Positions 22,672 through 32,690 of a stretch of DNA of 64,000 nt are shown here, piece after piece. The DNA comes from Nemertoderma westbladi (lineage: Eukaryota > Xenacoelomorpha > Nemertodermatida > Nemertodermatidae). The position numbers and the translations under genes are program-made. The stretch's first letter is position 1; each line of letters begins with the position of its first letter. The stretch covers positions 1 through 64,000 of the forward strand of contig JAUCBJ010006798.1 in NCBI GenBank assembly GCA_032718475.1. Reading direction: 5' to 3'. Under the pieces are notes generated by a model. That model saw only the letters and a list, made by a program, of their open reading frames with translations. It made no database searches and was not told the DNA's origin.

Positions 22672-23219
22672 ACAGAGTTCTGTATGTTATCTTTGTAATA
22701 TTCATTAAAAGGTAACCATTTCATCTCATCTCCATTGAACTTGACAATCTCTCCAACCTTTACCGCTTGCCGGGCTTCGGTTCTAGCCATTTGACGCGTA
22801 AAACTTTCTTGGGCCATCGTGCTATTTAATATCGAGTTATCGGTATATAAATTTCTCGGATTATGATCAGTTCTATAGGGAATATCATTATCAACAGGTC
22901 TATAATTACCCTTAATAGGGTTCACTATAGGAGTTTCTACTTCGCTAGCAGTATAAATGCGTGTAGGCTCCACACCTTGCGCATGAGATACTTCAGACCT
23001 AACAGGTTGACACATTGTTACAGAGGGTGGTGGTATACCCTTTTGGGTATTTACTAATTTATCGCGTTCAAGCGCGATACTTTGCTGCACTTCTTGCAAC
23101 TCTAGCCTACTTTCCCTTACTGTGCCCTTGAATTGCTGGACAGTCTCCTGCATCTGCCCGAGCAGGATATCCATTGTATCTAGTAGACTGTCTGACAGGT
23201 TCTGCTTAGTATCAGACAT
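22672..23219 (-). CDS. BEL-C Gag N-terminal part
   Basis: Starts with the ATG at 23219. The first 70 residues look like a coiled coil (SLLDTMDILLGQMQETV and following). The frame then runs to the DUF1759 start (VKFNGDEMKWLPFNEYY), where the 121-bp retroposon interrupts it. The continuation is in the frame ending at 20039. Without the insertion the Gag would be one continuous protein. Confidence 0.82.
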
Positions 23220-25407
23220 GACTAGGTATGTACAGTTGAATGCCTACTGCTATATTACAGTCTAAGCAAGTCTAGTAACTCAGTATGAACTGCTAGCCTA
23301 GTAATTAATTACCGTTACTGCTACTCAATGTAGCGAGATATATATATAATATATTAGAATACCGGTATACTTATAGTATATATAACTATATAAGTATTAT
23401 TACAGACTAGGTTTATCTCCGAATACCGGTATAATTTTAGCATAAAATATATATAAATATATAATAGGCCTATCGGAATACCGGTATACAGCTTACAGTT
23501 TATAGTATATATAATTCTGAAATAGAATTAATTACAAGTACCGGTATAATTTCAGCCTAGATTTATAGAAATAAAGATAATAGGCCTATCGTAAATACCG
23601 GTATATCAATTGTTTCAAATAATTGAATTTCTGTTACTTTAGGGTTACTTGGTTACTCTAACTTACTTTATTACCGTTATTTAAGCAGTAATCCAACTGA
23701 TATTAAGACCTAATGGTTGTATGGTAGGCCTACTATTTATAAATCTTTAGATTTGATTTATAATATATATATACCCGTTTTAATGGGTTTTGTCAATGTT
23801 TGAAATAAATGTTATTATTTCTGGGGAGTAATCACTACACAAAGCGGTGCGCTTTCAGTGAAGTGTTACTTATGAGACACTAAAACAAATAATACTAATT
23901 TACCTAAGTTACTTAATACTACAAATTACGTACAATTCGGGTTGAGATTACAATCTCTAAATAAACACAAAAATTTACAAAAAACACAAAATACGAATTT
24001 TTAGGGTAATTTTACAAGAAGTCTACAAACCAGCCTAACAAAGGGTTAGAATACCGGTTATTACAACGGACAGGGTACTACGGTATTTGAAATAATAAGT
24101 AGTAGTAAATACACTGCGTTGTCTAGATAGGAAAATACCACCGCCTGACGACCTATAGCCGTATCGCTATAGGTACTACGTTATGTATCACGGAGTGTTC
24201 CTACCTAGAAGTTAATAGAGCTAATCGAATGTGCCTATCAACCACTTTACAACACAAATATAATGCCTACACTTACTTTCGGAAAGCACTGTACACTAAA
24301 CCCTAAATTAGGTACGAGTACTTGTACAACAGATAATCAGTAGTTAAATATACTTGAACAGCTAAAAGAACCACGGCATCTGCTGGAGTGACCGATGCAC
24401 AAAATCACCAGTCTTTACCTACGCCGAGCAGCCCGTGTAGTACCGGGGTTAATTTAACTATAGCGGTATGTATAACAAACACAATTACTGTAGGAACAAA
24501 CTTGGGGAATGAATGTTGCGGATAATCGCATAAACTCTGAATAATAAATATTACGCTACGCGTACAAACTACTCAAACAAAATACAGACAGAACACTGAC
24601 AGACTACTATCAAGCCTAAACAAACTACGGTATATGCAGACTCCGAAATGATTAGGGAGTATGCGCTCTAACCCAGTAGTGCGACTTATTCTTTAGTTGG
24701 GGGATTACCTTACAGCGTTCGCTGCCCCTACTGCCTAATCGTACTTAATCGGACAGATGATCTACACACGCGGCAATCCGTTCAGACCTAATAACAGCCA
24801 GACAACTATCCAGCCTACAAATTATCTAAATAAAATTATACGCTACCCGTACAGACTTACACAAACAAAGTACAGACTAAACGATGGCAGACCACTCTCA
24901 AGCCTAAATAAACCACAGGACATGCAGACTCCGAAATGATTAGGGAGTATACGCTCTAACCCAGTAGTGCGACTTATTCTTTAGTTGGGGGATTACCTTA
25001 CAGCGTTCGCTGCCCCTACTGCCTAATCGTACTTAATCGGACAGGTGATCTACACACACTGCAATTCGTTCGGACTTAACAGCAATCAGACAACAGCTCA
25101 GCCTACAAATCGTCTGTACTATCTGATCAGGCTTACACGCCTTCTGTTCAATACTGGCCTACAAATAAATAAAACTTGACAGAAATAAGTAAACCATATA
25201 AAGGTATAAGGGGTGATCAATCCCTAATCCCCTAAACAGCCTACCGGTATACAACAATCAAATCGAATAATACTAGTGTACTTATACGGCAGTACCGGTT
25301 AGAACAGTTAGGCCTACTGACCTACAGAGTGTACCGGTTCAGGTTTACCGGTTGACCGGTACTTTCAACTTTATTGCTTACTGCAACAAAGAAGCTATAT
25401 CCTTTAA
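23220..25407 (-). other. BEL-C leader with internal repeats
   Basis: A non-coding 2.2-kb leader lies between the gag start and the 5' LTR. At 23340-23620 a motif AATACCGGTATA recurs about five times at roughly 55-75-base spacing within AT-rich DNA. A block of about 130 bases near 24644-24770 is repeated nearly unchanged near 24931-25057. No primer-binding site was recognised next to the LTR. Confidence 0.65.
24644..25070. repeat. Direct repeat in BEL-C leader, period ~287 bp
   Basis: Two copies start with CTCCGAAATGATTAGGGAGT and run through the TTATTCTTTAGTTGGGGGAT segment to GATCTACACAC. They begin near 24644 and 24931. Only a few bases differ (for example TATGCGCTC versus TATACGCTC). Confidence 0.85.
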
Positions 25408-26623
25408 TGTTCGCGCTTTCAGACCTTTGGCAGTTTAACCCGCCAAATTAAGATGTCTTCTAGATATTAAATCGCTTTTTAGCCTATGACAAGTATTTGA
25501 TTCACTACACTAGTCGAAACCAATCCGTGCGCGACCATTCACCCGCTGGATATTCCCGGGAGATTGGGTTCGACGGTTTAATTTTGTTGCTATGTAAGCC
25601 TAATGTATTATTCGACTGACAGTATTATATAATCTCTGACAATATTATTTACCTTCGGGAATATTAACAGTTCCTTTAGGACGTGGCGCTTTATCTACAT
25701 AAACAGAGTTATGACTTAAACTACTCACAACGATATGGCTTAATTATAATTCACATATATGGCGCATTCTTTAGGAATGCTTCTTTAACAGACTCACTCA
25801 TACACAATGCTGCACAATACTGCACACTAATCTGCCGATCTTCACTGATTTTAGTCACATATAAAAGAAACACAGACTGACTCATGTAGGGTCTATCAAA
25901 TAACATTAGATTCACTTCAAACCACCTTAACATAAGTCACAATCGTTTATCTGTAACCCTTCTCTCTTACCTTCGGTATATCAAGAATATTGGGTTTCGG
26001 GGTTATTTATCGTTATTCCAAATATAATAATTCATCAACCATGTTATGAAGAACTGACAGTAAATAGCAGTATAACAATATAAAAGTATGCACAGTATTA
26101 CACAGTATGCAGTGTATGCAGTACTGCAGTATGCAGTGATTACGAAATTGCAGAGTGTTTGTTTCGTCAGTTAAAAGATATATGTCCTTGTAATTAAACC
26201 TACTAGTGTTGAGCTAAAAAGCAGAAAGCACAAAACACTAAAAAGCCGTTCTTTCGTGGCTTTGAAAAACTCGTGACTACTGCTCTATACGAGGATACCA
26301 ACTCCCTTATTCCACGAAGCTCCCGTTCAACACAGAGAAAGAGCAGTGAGATAGGAAATTTTCAGTTCAGTACTCTGTGATTGGTCAAAATCAAGGCTAA
26401 CTCAAAATTCTATTGGGAGATACAAAAACAAGGCTATGACGCAACCTCCCTAGGCTTGTTGGCCGATTAAACAGAGCCCAGATGCCTGCGTACAGCAAAT
26501 CAGCCAATAAGCTGGTAACTTGCACTATTTTTAGCTGTAGATCACTTTGAGAGTATTCTTAGCGACTGGGGGGGAACTGGCCAACAAGGCAAACGAATCA
26601 GTTATCCCACAAAAGCTTTTACA
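25408..26623 (-). repeat. BEL-C 5' LTR
   Basis: The partner of 15873-17088, same length and orientation. It ends at TTTTACA on the plus strand, directly before the ACAGG duplication. Confidence 0.93.
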
Positions 26624-26665
26624 ACAGGAGACTACAAATCTCCACCCAATATTGGTAAATAGATG
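26624..26665 (+). pseudogene. BEL-B pol, last codons, plus right TSD of BEL-C
   Basis: ACAGG (26624-26628) repeats the left flank of BEL-C. Reading on, the bases code for ETGDYKSPPNIGK then stop, matching the ETGDY ending of BEL-D pol. This joins the two halves of BEL-B pol across the insertion. Confidence 0.9.
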
Positions 26666-27787
26666 TGGGACCTTGATTGGCATTGGGATTTATTCATTTC
26701 GTATTTTCTTTTACTAACCACAGCAATTAATTTAACTGTGTGTTTCCTATTTTTTACTATTCCGCTGGAGTTTCTGACAAATATATATATATATTTTTTT
26801 CCATTCAAATTTTAACATTGAAACATAATTTCCTGGAATACCTTAATCATAATACTATAAATACTTACATTCATTACTATTTATATATGTTGCAGTTTGA
26901 GTCACGCACTAGCTATGCTATGTGCCTTAAACTGTAGATATACTGAGCTACATAAATATTAGTTTATTTGTGCAGTAGGCCCATACACCATTATATTCTG
27001 TAATGTCTGTTATGTAAATTAAATTAAATGAATTAAATGAATTAAATGAATAAATGAATAAATGAATTGGCCGCCACATAGACCTACTGTATTTTAGTTA
27101 TTTGTATTTGTATTACTGTATGTGCATTTGTAATCCTCTTCACTGTAGATAGAGACAGCGGTGGAATTCCATTGTCTTTATACGTGAACATGGAGGGTAG
27201 TACCCTTATGTATCACATAGGAGCGGGATTGTGTGTACAGTAGGAATGGAATTCCACTTGGAACCCACAAGTGAGACATTTTTTCAAAAATTATTAGACA
27301 AATCCATTTATTTGGATTAAAATTTAAGAAAAACGATTCTCCAGTGAAAGCAAATTCTAGAATACAGCTAGATAATAATTAAAATTGGGGAGGACAAGAG
27401 CGGATGGAAGGCTTGCGAGCCTACCGATAAATTTTTTTTGGAAAAGAAAATCGGCCTTGTTCTACGTAGTCGTGTCTACTATTATTTAGACCAATTAATT
27501 CTCGACTGCACTATTTTCTTGGGAAATGTAGCATGGGAAATTAAAAGGTGAGTATTTTAGACTCGCGGCTAGTTTACCCGGAATTCGTTTTTTTATTGGC
27601 ACATTTTTTGGATTAGGAGCCAGTGCGAAATCACGCGAACCCGAAATCATTAGGCAAATGGGTTGGGGTTTAGAGCAGAGTTGAGCCAAAAGCCGACAAA
27701 CTCTAAGTCACCTCACATCTAACCTCTATTTTGTGCTTCATCTAGTAGAAACGTAACGATATGTAACCACATATATATTCGTATACG
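26666..27787 (+). other. BEL-B spacer between pol and gene X
   Basis: AT-rich and without a supported gene. It contains a GAATTAAAT/GAATAAAT microsatellite near 27020-27070 and a palindromic tag at 27406-27425. BEL-D has the equivalent spacer at 52618-53519, also with one tag. Confidence 0.65.
27406..27425 (+). repeat. BEL-B palindromic tag copy 2 (pol-X spacer)
   Basis: GGAAGGCTTGCGAGCCTACC in non-coding DNA; equivalent in place to the BEL-D tag at 53077-53092. Confidence 0.85.
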
Positions 27788-29725
27788 ATGGAGAAGATGT
27801 ATAAAGAGTTACGTCAAGGGTTTACGCAAGAACAAGAGCACCAGGCGCCATTCAATCGTTATGGAGCTAAAAACTTTAGTGTGTTTGGAGTGGAGAGTAT
27901 GGCTAGGAGTACGGCCATGCTCGCTAAATCCAAGGCGGACCCGAATGTTACGCGACAGCGGTTGGACGCATACAACAAAAGAACGGAGGAATTACGCGTG
28001 GAGTTCAATGCGTTATATCCCTACGATGCGTTATGCGACGCTAGCGACATTTGCGAGGATCCAGACACCGAAATATGCCGATTGTATCATACGCTGCAAT
28101 ATTTGACAGTAAACGAACCCTTACCTGCAGCTAGAGACGAATTTGAAGGAATGCATCTTTATAGACGCGCTCAAGGAGCGGATCCAGAGACCAAGGACGC
28201 GTTCTCCATATACAAACTGTTTTATAAATGTGGAGCGTGTATGCGCGAGCAAGACAACGCGATTCCTATGCGGTTGAACTCGGAGAACCCCGAGCCGATA
28301 TTAGCGCGATGTTCACACCACCAAAGTCTACGTTACCAAGAAGGCGGATACCCTTTGACAAATCCGTATCATTCGTTTAAAATGAGTGGACCGAACGCGG
28401 GTGAGATCGTTATTTACGAACCCAAATTAGTCGAACCAGACGTCTACAGCATGGTAGTGGACGAGTCTAATAAGTCGACACAAGAGAAACGGGAAGCTTT
28501 GAGCCTCTACAGGGCGTACAAGGCGTACGAGAAAGGCGAGATCGAGGAGTTCGGTGGAAGGCTCGCGAGCCTACCATTCTATTGGATATCCCACGATCAA
28601 ACCGAACCCAAGGAGATGACACCCGAGCTCTTCGATAGTATCACCTTTGCTCAGCGTTTGTCGCAGAGACTACAGATACCTCATGTCGAGATGACGCGAG
28701 AACCTCAGCCCCATTCTACTGGAGCGATAGTACCGGTTGCGAGACCAACTAGTTTTCCTATTAGTATACCAACCTGGAAGGAGACAACTTACGAGATCCC
28801 TATAGTTGAACACCCGGAGATCATCTCGAACCTGGATTTCCTCCCATCGGTTACCTTTGGTGATGTGTTAGAGTCAGCCGAGTTGCGTAAAGTAATAGTT
28901 CAAAAAATCGTACGCAACGTGCCTCCACATATTATGGACTTTAAGGAAGTGGATCGCGCGGGGACGGATATCGCACCTTGTATCTTGCGAGGATATCTGA
29001 CGAAGACGATTCGATTATGGATCGGAGTTGGAACGTTTGAGACCGACACCGATATCGCGACCAATTGGACCGGTAAACCTATTAGTTTCGATGATGAAAA
29101 GTCGATTGGGAGAATTTGGAACCCTACCGACGATTTACTCGACGATTGGGACGTGACTAGCCGATCTCTGAAAGAGAATGGTTATATGTTTTACGATAAT
29201 GAAGGAGGAAGCCATCAGCAAAGCCTCACTTCAAAGACTATACAGATTAGACCACCAGATGGCGTGTTACATGTCTTCAGCCGACAGAGGAGTGATAGGA
29301 AGATGCCTATGCCGGAAGGAACGACGCAAAGACACGCGATGATAAAACGGATAGTTAAATCCATGGACCTGGCTTGTAGCATAGAAGCTAGGATGTTGCC
29401 AAAGGCCGTGCGAGACGTTGTGTTGGACAAGAGCATCGTCAAGATCAGATCCGGTGTACGGGATGACCTTATTAGCGATTTTGCAGGGATGCCCACGGAA
29501 GAGGACCAATTGCCTACGCCATACGTGGATACTAGACCATTGTTGCTTTGGGCTATTGAGCAAGGATATTTTAGGGAGTATAACACGCTAAAAACTGGGA
29601 CGGGTTATATCTCATATCTAATGTTCAGTTGGGATTACAAGGAGAGTAAGAGGAACAAATACATGGACGTATACAGAGAGGGAGATACCCCCGGCGTAAA
29701 CGAGTTCGAGTCACAGTTGAAGTGA
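27788..29725 (+). CDS. Gene X, first frame (BEL-B): unknown conserved protein downstream of pol
   Basis: A 645-codon frame from the ATG at 27788. I do not recognise the family. It is clearly homologous to the frames at 50724-52617 in BEL-D. Shared blocks include EFEGMHLYRR, YKLFYKCG.C, FYDNEGGSHQ, a DFxAMPTEEDxLPxPxVDT-like block (residues about 560-590) and a segment just before the end (TGTGYISYLMFSWDYK). A CxxC pair near residue 152 and a CSHH cluster near 178 could bind metal. I see no signal peptide or membrane helix. It ends in TGA, but the same frame continues directly into the second part, so the TGA may be a lesion or a recoding site. A palindromic tag lies inside (28556-28575). Confidence 0.85.
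   Translation: MEKMYKELRQGFTQEQEHQAPFNRYGAKNFSVFGVESMARSTAMLAKSKADPNVTRQRLDAYNKRTEELRVEFNALYPYDALCDASDICEDPDTEICRLYHTLQYLTVNEPLPAARDEFEGMHLYRRAQGADPETKDAFSIYKLFYKCGACMREQDNAIPMRLNSENPEPILARCSHHQSLRYQEGGYPLTNPYHSFKMSGPNAGEIVIYEPKLVEPDVYSMVVDESNKSTQEKREALSLYRAYKAYEKGEIEEFGGRLASLPFYWISHDQTEPKEMTPELFDSITFAQRLSQRLQIPHVEMTREPQPHSTGAIVPVARPTSFPISIPTWKETTYEIPIVEHPEIISNLDFLPSVTFGDVLESAELRKVIVQKIVRNVPPHIMDFKEVDRAGTDIAPCILRGYLTKTIRLWIGVGTFETDTDIATNWTGKPISFDDEKSIGRIWNPTDDLLDDWDVTSRSLKENGYMFYDNEGGSHQQSLTSKTIQIRPPDGVLHVFSRQRSDRKMPMPEGTTQRHAMIKRIVKSMDLACSIEARMLPKAVRDVVLDKSIVKIRSGVRDDLISDFAGMPTEEDQLPTPYVDTRPLLLWAIEQGYFREYNTLKTGTGYISYLMFSWDYKESKRNKYMDVYREGDTPGVNEFESQLK
28556..28575 (+). repeat. BEL-B palindromic tag copy 3 (gene X, first frame)
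   Basis: GGAAGGCTCGCGAGCCTACC, coding GRLASLP. It is homologous in site and frame to the BEL-D tag at 51953-51970 (KPAGL). Confidence 0.87.
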
Positions 29726-30451
29726 CGAGGTTGTGTGTATTGGGCGATTACTTCACCTCCGCGGATAATCTTGCAATACTATTTAGCGATAGAATCTTCG
29801 GTTAACGTTTGTTTCATCGCGGACGTAGTATCCAGAACCCTAAAGCGACACCCGTTATGTCTTGGCGAAGGACATACCTTTTACGATGGAGGAAGGACGC
29901 ATACTGATGTATTCCGACGATTTCTCCAACCCTTTTATAACACTGCTGCGCACTGCGAAGTTTTCAAGCGAGCGGGACTTAGCATTTTCAGGGACGTCTA
30001 TCTCTCTCACGCGGCAAGTCTAGTCGACAGACCGTCGATGTTAACGTTAGTACCCTATGACGGGGAACGCCACGTGGAATTCGAACGCCCGGAAGGATCC
30101 TGGAAGGCTCGCGAGCCTACCGCCCATCACGACGATGTGGATCCGACCGAGTTGGCGCTAATAGACGAACCGTTACAGCAACTCATAGAGATAGGGGAGA
30201 ACCTTCCGAGGAAGACGCGAACTGAGATACGCGAGTTGGAGAAAAGCGATGCCATGGTTTGTGTACAACCTACGGAGACGAACATACCGACTGACCCGGA
30301 TGATGAGAATTATCACGTGGACGGTAGCGCTTGCCCCATCGGAGATCTCATCTATGAGCGAGTTTGGTATCCTGCCAACACTATTTGTGGCAGATGCGGA
30401 GCAACTGGCCATCGCAGTGCGGAGCGAAGCACATATCTCTACCGGATTTAG
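29726..30451 (+). CDS. Gene X, second frame (BEL-B)
   Basis: Follows the first frame in phase after one TGA. Conservation with BEL-D begins at once (VYWAITSPPR versus VYWNICAPPR), and there is no ATG near this point. Further shared blocks are LQYYLAIES and IGDLIYERVWYP. The first Cys/His knuckle starts CGRCGATGH and then loses frame, because a one-base change near 30415 moves the continuation to the frame at 30364-31533. The tag at 30102-30121 lies within. Confidence 0.82.
   Translation, partial: RGCVYWAITSPPRIILQYYLAIESSVNVCFIADVVSRTLKRHPLCLGEGHTFYDGGRTHTDVFRRFLQPFYNTAAHCEVFKRAGLSIFRDVYLSHAASLVDRPSMLTLVPYDGERHVEFERPEGSWKAREPTAHHDDVDPTELALIDEPLQQLIEIGENLPRKTRTEIRELEKSDAMVCVQPTETNIPTDPDDENYHVDGSACPIGDLIYERVWYPANTICGRCGATGHRSAERSTYLYRI
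30102..30121 (+). repeat. BEL-B palindromic tag copy 4 (gene X, second frame)
   Basis: GGAAGGCTCGCGAGCCTACC, here read as WKAREPT, a different frame from copy 3. It matches the site and frame of the BEL-D tag at 50361-50376 (QTRGFG). Confidence 0.87.
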
Positions 30452-31533
30452 TATGCAACTGGTGCGGGGATCAGCGTTCGCACACTTTCTACACTTGCTG
30501 GCGTTTCGTGGCGCAGTGTACTTATTGTAATATTAAGGGCCATAGGGCATCCGAATGTCAACTTAGAGACGTCCCCTATGAGCACATGTCAGTTAAAATC
30601 GTTCGACAATTATTCGACCATTGGGAGGATCTAGCAGACGAGCATGTATCGACGCAGCGACGCCGCTTCCCTATGAGAGCACATTTGGGATTTTGGGCCG
30701 TAAACCCTCTCATAATGTCAAAGGAAGGATATGTATCGGCTATGCCTCAGTATGATGAATTGTTGGAGGTATTGGATATATTGCCGTTGGACAGTGGATT
30801 CAAAGTTGTGCGGGACTATTTCTTACAAGTGCACCCCGACAACAAGAATACTTGGAACTTTCAAACTGTGGTGAACAAGATTACCGCCGGAGAATTCGAT
30901 AAACTGCGAGTTGAACAGCGGAATCGAGGAGCCTGGCATTCGATAGCTTGGGCATACCGGAGCGCATTTTATCACAAACGCGTAACCTCGTGTATTCTGG
31001 ACGAGACCGACGTTTTGCGTGAGACTGGCTTCAAGGCCACGCCATTAGCAGAAAAGACGCGTCACCCACAGGATGATCAGCAATTTCGTATACTCAAAGC
31101 CCAGAAGGCCGGACAAGAGATAAAGAAGATAGTGAATGTCGCCGAGAGGACGACATCGAAGTCGCAAATCCGGATGACTCGGGGCACGGTTTCCCTTGCT
31201 AGAGAACCACGCGGAGGGACAGGATACGCTTTGACTGAACCCATTAGGATTCAAACGACGTCAGAGAGCGAGGTGTCAACGGACGGAACGGTCCTACCCT
31301 TTCGACTTCCTCCTAGCGTTGTAGAGACTCGATCCGATGTTAAGCCGACAGTTGGAATCGGACGAGGATTTAGAGGATTGAGCGCACGACGGATGTGCAA
31401 AACTCCCGTCGTCCCCTTTCCTAGCGTTTTGGAACCACCGACGACTCGACGCCGAAGTCCGAGCCCAGTTCGACCTCGACCACCCCCCAATCGCACTAGA
31501 GGACGTGGACGAGCCCGCTCAGCGAAGGAATAG
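30415..31533 (+). CDS. Gene X, third frame (BEL-B): zinc knuckles and basic tail
   Basis: Continues X after the frame change. Two further knuckle-like motifs follow (CNWCGDQRSHTFYTC, then CTYCNIKGHRASEC), as in BEL-D. Next comes a conserved block around GFWAVNP and a helical segment (VVRDYFLQVHPDNKNTWNF). The last 200 residues are absent from BEL-D: low complexity, Pro/Arg-rich, ending in an RGRGRAR-type basic tail. The knuckles and basic tail suggest RNA or DNA binding. The position is that of env in other retroelements, but no envelope features are seen. Confidence 0.83.
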   Translation, partial: QCGAKHISLPDLVCNWCGDQRSHTFYTCWRFVAQCTYCNIKGHRASECQLRDVPYEHMSVKIVRQLFDHWEDLADEHVSTQRRRFPMRAHLGFWAVNPLIMSKEGYVSAMPQYDELLEVLDILPLDSGFKVVRDYFLQVHPDNKNTWNFQTVVNKITAGEFDKLRVEQRNRGAWHSIAWAYRSAFYHKRVTSCILDETDVLRETGFKATPLAEKTRHPQDDQQFRILKAQKAGQEIKKIVNVAERTTSKSQIRMTRGTVSLAREPRGGTGYALTEPIRIQTTSESEVSTDGTVLPFRLPPSVVETRSDVKPTVGIGRGFRGLSARRMCKTPVVPFPSVLEPPTTRRRSPSPVRPRPPPNRTRGRGRARSAKE

Positions 31534-31546
31534 GAAGCGAGGAGAA

Positions 31547-31566
31547 GGAAGGCTTGCGAGCCTACC
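31547..31566 (+). repeat. BEL-B palindromic tag copy 5
   Basis: GGAAGGCTTGCGAGCCTACC, just after the stop codon of gene X. Confidence 0.85.
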
Positions 31567-31635
31567 GATTTGGATATTATATTTGGATATTATATTTGGA
31601 TATTATATTTGGATATTATATTTGGATATTTATAT
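31567..31635 (+). repeat. 13-bp microsatellite
   Basis: About five tandem copies of TTTGGATATTATA directly downstream of tag 5. Confidence 0.9.
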
Positions 31636-31682
31636 TGGACATTATGTTTGAATGTTGGGTTTGGAGGAGCGAGATATGGAAA

Positions 31683-31702
31683 GGAAGGCTTGCGAGCCTA
31701 CC
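31683..31702 (+). repeat. BEL-B palindromic tag copy 6
   Basis: GGAAGGCTTGCGAGCCTACC, identical to copy 5 and 136 bases downstream. The microsatellite lies between them. Confidence 0.85.
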
Positions 31703-32319
31703 GTTAGCAATTGGTGCTCAGGAGAAGATATCCAGACCAGCAGGACGAACTTTTAAGATCGTCAGGAGGACTCTTTAAGACTCATTTTAAAGTTATTAGC
31801 GCATTGTGTTTATATTATATTTGAACTGATTTAATTTGGTGGAAGTTTATTATGTATATTTACAATATGTAAAGATTTATCGAAAGAGATTTGAAATTAT
31901 TTGTTTGATTTATTCTAATTTGTTTTGATTCTAATTTGTTTAATTTGCTTACCTTGATAACCGAAAGCCTTTTTTGTATTTTAGGCACTAAAGTTAATTA
32001 GTAAATTTGTATTTGTATGTACGATCGATTGTATTTACGCCGTATCTGCAATATTAAGTATGCAATAATTAGATAGTGATTATATTTTATATTTTAGGCC
32101 CCACCAGTAGATTTAGAAGTAGTTTGTAAATATTTTATATTTCGATTGGTGAAAACAGTCTTACTTACTGTTTTCATGGAGCGGTGATGAATTATTTCAC
32201 TATAAGATAGCATTTGTAGTTTAACTTTAACGTAAAAACTTTCGAAAATCCGACGCATTTTGATTAAGTTACAGTAATGTAATATGCCTATTCATATTTG
32301 TACACATAAATCCCTTAGG

Positions 32320-32402
32320 TACTCTCGTGGCGTAGTGGTCAGATGGTTAAGGCGTTGGTTACATTACATAGGTTACGAGTTCGAATCCCAGTCGGGAAAT
32401 TT
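32320..32402 (+). ncRNA. tRNA-like Pol III promoter (degenerate tRNA or SINE head) in BEL-B LTR
   Basis: An A box TGGCGTAGTGG and a B box AGTTCGAATCC lie about 50 bases apart, as in a tRNA. The acceptor and T-stems pair poorly, so this is not a convincing functional tRNA gene. It could be a SINE head captured in the LTR. Confidence 0.55.
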
Positions 32403-32682
32403 GTATTTTGGGGCCATTTATTTTCATTTGGTGCAAATTGGTGGACCAATGAGAAGCGTACAACGTAGCGAAAGATGAGCCAGGCCAATCATAGGGCATA
32501 AAATATCTTATTGCTCAAATGTGAGGCTATGGAAAATTCTGTTAGGATTCCATGTCCCAGATTAGTGTAAGGGCCGGATTGCGTTGAACGATGAGCTGGG
32601 CCAATCATAGGGCATAAAGCACTTTATTGCTCAAATGTGAAGCTGTGGAAAATTCTGTTTGGTTTCCATGTGCGATATTTAG

Positions 32683-32690
32683 TATAAAAA
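32683..32690 (+). promoter_or_regulatory. TATA box in BEL-B LTR
   Basis: TATAAAAA, followed by GGCCGG, lying downstream of two CCAATCATAGGGCATAAA-containing repeats. Confidence 0.6.

Larger units (their letters stand above)
15873..26623 (-). mobile_element. BEL-C: recently inserted BEL/Pao element with RT/integrase deleted
   Basis: A 10.75-kb element bounded by two 1216-bp LTRs and a 5-bp duplication (ACAGG). Gag and protease frames on the minus strand and a purine tract (GGGAGCGG) just inside the left LTR fix its orientation. The LTRs differ at only one position that I noticed (16637 versus 26172), so insertion was recent. Almost all of RT, RNase H and integrase is missing, so it must have been mobilised by enzymes from another copy. 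Confidence 0.9.
31534..32184 (+). other. BEL-B 3' UTR with tags and polypurine tract
   Basis: Holds two palindromic tags, a 13-bp microsatellite and AT-rich DNA. It ends in CATGGAGCGG (tract at 32178-32184) directly before a TG that starts the presumed LTR. Confidence 0.7.

Noticed and set aside
15873-25407. 15873-17088 as the 3' LTR of plus-strand BEL-B
   Set aside because: It follows BEL-B pol directly. However, the ACAGG duplication, the minus-strand purine tract at 17089 and the resumption of BEL-B pol at 26624 show it belongs to minus-strand BEL-C.
27788-31533. Gene X as an envelope protein
   Set aside because: The position fits, but there is no signal peptide, membrane helix or glycoprotein-like cysteine pattern. 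Zinc knuckles point to nucleic acid binding instead.
32320-32402. Functional tRNA gene
   Set aside because: A and B boxes fit, but the acceptor and T-stems do not pair well, and it is embedded in an LTR.
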